This document shows positions 61,479 to 64,000 of a stretch of 64,000 nt of DNA, piece by piece (the first letter of the stretch is position 1; each line of letters opens with the position of its first letter). The notes under the pieces were generated by a model. The model made no database searches, had not been told where the DNA came from, and was given only the letters and a program-made list of their open reading frames with translations. This DNA comes from Sedimentitalea sp041224545. GTDB taxonomy: Bacteria > Pseudomonadota > Alphaproteobacteria > Rhodobacterales > Rhodobacteraceae. Position numbers and translations under genes: made by a program. The stretch covers positions 21,997 to 85,996 of the forward strand of contig NZ_JBGFGP010000125.1 of assembly GCF_041224545.1 (NCBI RefSeq), in the 5' to 3' direction.

Positions 61479-62394
61479 GAGCGGCTCAGTTTTTAGTGAA
61501 ACGTCTTGGTTTCCCAACTCGGGCGTGTTGTTCTTCATGATCCATACTGGTGAGGGAGGTCAGCATGGATGACGAAACCCTATTCAAATGATCTTTGCGA
61601 ACGCGTTGTGGTAACGATGCAGTCTGGCGCGCGTTGCGGCAGCGTTGCCGCCCGGTTCGGTATTGCCCCATCGAACGTGGTGAGGTGGACGCAACGCGCG
61701 GCACAGACCGGGTCGTTGAGCCCGGCGCAGATGGGCGGATATCGTCGGCCAATCTTGGAACCATGCCGTGCCTGGCTGCTGGATCGGGTGGATCAGGTGC
61801 AGGCCCGTCCGCATGTCACGCTGTCTGTGTTGCAGGAGAAAATGGCGGAGCGCGGGATTGAGGTCAGCCACGATACGGTATGGCGTTTCCTGCGCGGTTG
61901 TGGGTTCAGTTTCAAAAAAGACATTGATTGCCGACGAGCGCGAATGCCCCGATGTGAAGCGCCACCAGGGCCGGATCGACCCGCGTCGCCTCGTGTTCAT
62001 TGACGAAACCTGGGTGAAAACGAACAGGGTTCCGTTGCGAGGATGGGCTCCCAAATGCCAGCGCCTTCCCGGAACCGCCCCGTTCGGGCACTGGAACACG
62101 TCTACCTTCCTCACCGCCCTGCGTCATGACCGGATCGACGTCCCATGGGTGTTCGATGGCCCGGTCAATGGCGACATCTTCCGCACCTATGTCGAACGCG
62201 TGCTGGTTCCGACCCTGGGCTCGGGCGACGTGGTGGTCATGGACGACCTTGGCAGCCACAAAAGCCAGGCCGTGCGACACGCGATCCACTCAGTTGGCGC
62301 GCATCTTCTGTTCCTGCCGCCATAAAGCCCCAATCTGAACCCCATTGAACAGGCTTTCGCAAAGCTCAAACACTGGATGCGCAAAATGACATCC
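61479..62394 (+). mobile_element. IS630-family insertion sequence, right end lost
   Basis: The left end is placed tentatively at 61479, just after a TA dinucleotide (the family's target). The element body is the frameshifted transposase. The right end is missing because an IS3-family element begins at 62395 in the transposase C-terminus. Confidence 0.6.
61569..62394 (+). pseudogene. IS630-family transposase, frameshift plus nonsense plus truncation
   Basis: The N-terminal frame (61569-about 61917) reads MTKPYSNDLCERVVV with a helix-turn-helix, up to GFSFKK. A run of six A (61914-61919) then requires a +1 shift to continue as KKTLIADEREC, FIDETWVKTN, VMDDLGSHKSQAV and LLFLPP. Frameshifting at A-runs is known in IS630 elements, so that alone need not be inactivating. 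At 62323-62325 a TAA replaces the expected Tyr codon of the YSPDLNPIE motif; the frame continues SPNLNPIEQAFAKLKHWM until the IS3 junction. The last DDE glutamate is therefore lost. Confidence 0.85.
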
Positions 62395-62421
62395 TGAACC
62401 GTCCCGGGTTTGCCGGAGGCT
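62395..62421. repeat. IS3 terminal inverted repeat, left in this orientation
   Basis: Begins TGAACCGTCCCGGGTTTG. Pairs with 63546-63572. Confidence 0.88.
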
Positions 62422-62433
62422 GATTGTCGTTAG

Positions 62434-63261
62434 TTACGCGGCCATGTCTTCAGCTTCCAGAGCTGCGTAGACGTTTGTCTCTGCCTCGGCGGGCGGGATG
62501 TTCCCGATGGGCTCGAGGAGGCGGCGATTGTTGAACCAGTCCACCGTTTCCAGCGTGGCGTATTCGACGCTCTCGAAGCTGCGTCAAGGGCCGCGGCGAT
62601 GGATGAGTTCAGCCTTGAAAAGGCTATTGATAGTCTCGGCCAAGGCATTGTCATAGCTGTCGCCGACACTGCCGACCGAAGGTTCGATGCCGGCTTCGCC
62701 CAGCTTTTCGGTGTAGCGAATGGACAGATATTGCGAGCCGCGATCGCTATGATGGACCAATCCCATGGCCTTCGTCGGCCTTCGGTCATGGACTGTCTGC
62801 TCCAGTGCATCCAGCATGAAACCAGTCTGCGCCGAGGTGCTGGCGCGCCAGCCGACGATCTTGCGCGCATAGGCGTCGATGACGAAAGCAACATACACGA
62901 AGCCCTTCCAAGTGGCGACATAGGTGAAATCGCTGACCCACAACATGTTGGGCGCGGGGACGCGGAACTCGCGGTTGACCTTGTCCAGCGGGCACGGAGT
63001 TTTCTTGTCAGGGATCGTTGTCCGATGCGGTTTGCCGCGGATGATGCCTTGAATGTCCATGTCCCGCATGAGCCTCGCCACCGTGCAACGCGCGACATCG
63101 ACGCCTTCCCGGACAAGCCGCCGCCAGATCTTGCGGACGCCGTAGACCTTGTAGTTCTCCTCCCAGACGCGTTCGATCTCGGGCCGCAGGGCGGCATCAC
63201 TTCGACCGGCGGTCGAGCTCCGCCATCGCAAAATACGCCGACGCTTTCCGAAGTATCTCAT
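62434..63261 (-). pseudogene. IS3-family transposase OrfB, in-frame stop and internal deletion
   Basis: DDE integrase subunit. Recognisable from DAALRPEIERVWEENYKVYG through VNREFRVPAPNMLWVSDFTY, GLVHHSDRGSQYLSIRYTEK and GDSYDNALAETINSLFKAEL to LIHRRGP. There a TGA at 62584-62586 replaces the Trp codon expected in HRRGPWRSFE. The same frame resumes with RSFESVEYATLETVDWFNNR and ends at 62434. The first ~50 residues normal for OrfB, between the OrfA end and the ALRPEIE motif, are missing, which suggests a deletion of about 150 bp (inference from family layout). Confidence 0.82.
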
Positions 63262-63529
63262 TGGCCTGACGCAGTTCGCGGTTCTCCCGCTCCAGCGCCT
63301 TCATCCTCTCGGCAATGTCGTTGGGTATGCCTGCGCGCCTGCCACTGTCGACCTCGGCCTTTTTGACCCAGTCGTTCAGCGTGTTCGCCGAGCAGCCGAT
63401 CTTCGCTACGATCGACGTGATCGCCTGCCAGCGAGATCCATGCTGACCCCCGTTGTCGAGAACCATCCGCACGGCGCGCTCGCGGACTACAGGGGAAACT
63501 TGTTCGTGGTCTTGTTCATGATGCTCCAT
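63197..63529 (-). CDS. IS3-family transposase OrfA
   Basis: DNA-binding subunit, about 110 residues from an ATG at 63529 (MEHHEQDHEQ). The HTH region is WQAITSIVAKIGCSANTLNDW, and the leucine-zipper-like helix is ERMKALERENRELRQANEIL, ending SAYFAMAELDRRSK. In close relatives the protein starts MNKTTNKF; that reading exists here in another frame just upstream, so a small frameshift near the start is likely. OrfB overlaps its 3' end, as expected for programmed -1 frameshifting. Confidence 0.8.
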   Translation of the reverse strand: MEHHEQDHEQVSPVVRERAVRMVLDNGGQHGSRWQAITSIVAKIGCSANTLNDWVKKAEVDSGRRAGIPNDIAERMKALERENRELRQANEILRKASAYFAMAELDRRSK

Positions 63530-63545
63530 CCTACTCAAGAGTTGG

Positions 63546-63572
63546 AGCCGCCGACAAACCCGGGGCGGTTCA
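63546..63572. repeat. IS3 terminal inverted repeat, right in this orientation
   Basis: Reverse complement begins TGAACCGCCCCGGGTTTG. Pairs with 62395-62421. Confidence 0.88.
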
Positions 63573-63745
63573 GTGATCTGTGGAAGAGGTTTGAAAACGA
63601 AGCACAGAAGCGACGCGTCAAGATCGTTTGGGTAAAGGGGCACGCCGGTGATCCAAACAATGAACGCGCCGATAAGCTTGCCGGTCAGCAGGCTGAAGAG
63701 GCACGTCTTATGGCGGAGGCCGATCTAATACCCGACAAGTCCTGA
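63573..63745 (+). pseudogene. rnhA: RNase H family protein, C-terminal fragment
   Basis: About 57 codons remaining after the IS3 end: SDLWKRFENEAQKRRVKIVW, then VKGHAGDPNNERADKLAGQQ. This matches the C-terminal handle and last active-site region of RNase HI (WVKGHAGHPENERAD in the family; the His and final Asp are kept). The N-terminal two thirds with the other carboxylates are absent. A functional rnhA may exist elsewhere. Confidence 0.8.
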
Positions 63746-63946
63746 CGCGAAAGCAAAGAATAGCGGTCAGCTCTGCACTCGTATCGTATTGGCCCCTGCC
63801 CAACGACCGCTTTATTGGCTCAGCGCAAGTTGTTTCTGACCTGCAGCGAAATTCCGCTTACCGCGGATTCCGTGGAAAAACACCCGTTCGCGAGTGCAGA
63901 ATATCGACGGCTGAACATGGCGTGAGCGCTTTTCCTGTCAGGCTTT
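63746..63946. other. Non-coding remnant between the RNase H fragment and a transposase end
   Basis: About 200 bp with no recognisable gene or RNA. It probably contains the outer end of the element whose transposase terminates at 63947, but no inverted repeat can be tested because the other end is outside the window. Confidence 0.4.
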
Positions 63947-64000
63947 TCACGGTTGCTGCGGTGCAGGAAGGATCTTGGCCAGCTTGCGGAGGTTCTGGGC
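63947..64000 (-). CDS. Transposase C-terminus, cut by the window edge
   Basis: On the minus strand the last 17 codons read AQNLRKLAKILPAPQQP and stop at 63947. This resembles the C-terminal end of IS1182/IS5-type DDE transposases. Only the tail is visible; family and integrity cannot be judged. Confidence 0.5.
   Translation of the reverse strand, partial: AQNLRKLAKILPAPQQP

Larger units (their letters stand above)
62395..63572 (-). mobile_element. IS3-family insertion sequence, degenerate
   Basis: 1178 bp bounded by 27-bp imperfect inverted repeats (62395-62421 and 63546-63572; 24 of 27 positions match; both begin TGAACCG). It encodes orfA and orfB on the minus strand. No 3-bp target duplication is seen (TCC before, GTG after). 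The left neighbour is the IS630 remnant, the right neighbour an RNase H fragment. Confidence 0.88.

Overview
The window looks like chromosome from a marine alphaproteobacterium of the order Rhodobacterales (Roseobacter group). This is inferred from high GC content, the particular split of the flagellar genes into alternating blocks, TRAP and glycolate genes, a fused FdsG-FdsB formate dehydrogenase subunit, and a CtrA-like box beside fliF. No rRNA, tRNA, CRISPR array or prophage was seen.

Layout. 1-8532 (+): envelope sugar genes. These are the 3' part of kdsB, galU, galE, two paralogous family-2 glycosyltransferases, a frameshifted family-14-type glycosyltransferase and a two-module sulfotransferase-like protein. 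8520-13296 (-): ptsN, hpf, lptB, lptA, lptC, kdsD and an RNase D-type exonuclease, i.e. Kdo and LPS transport with nitrogen-PTS and ribosome hibernation, but no rpoN between lptB and hpf. 13447-15183 (+): a large acyl-CoA dehydrogenase. 15268-34567: a flagellar cluster in four blocks: fliI (-); flgB-flgC-fliE-fliQ-flgF-flgG-flgA-flgH-fliL2 (+); fliL-hyp-motE-motA-hyp-sltF-flhA-fliR-flhB-fliJ-like (-); fliF-fliH-fliN-fliP (+). It encodes the export gate, ATPase, MS ring, proximal rod, L ring, stator MotA and a dedicated lytic transglycosylase. Hook, filament, MotB, FliG and FliM are outside the window.

34665-43490 (+): a LysR regulator with NAD-dependent formate dehydrogenase (fdsGB, fdsA), a strong terminator, then a tripartite TRAP transporter. 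43653-48652: a 58-residue Cys-rich protein, a DUF599 membrane protein (-) and the glycolate oxidase operon glcDEF, with an inverted repeat in front of glcD. 48724-50354 (+): two translationally coupled secreted trypsin-like proteases. 50493-50966 (+): an Hsp20 chaperone with a near-consensus sigma-32 promoter. 51147-56507 (-): a cytochrome P450, an ECF sigma factor coupled to a membrane von Willebrand-A protein, and a succinate-semialdehyde dehydrogenase. 56593-58814 (+): an alpha/beta hydrolase and a creatinase.

59014-61411 (+): a coiled-coil protein followed by a 382-residue protein, neither assigned to a family. This is the best candidate here for something undescribed. 61479-64000: a graveyard of mobile DNA. 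It holds a dead IS630 copy broken by a dead IS3-family copy, the C-terminal fragment of an RNase H, and the end of another transposase at the window edge. The operon starting at 59014 may have been cut short by these insertions.
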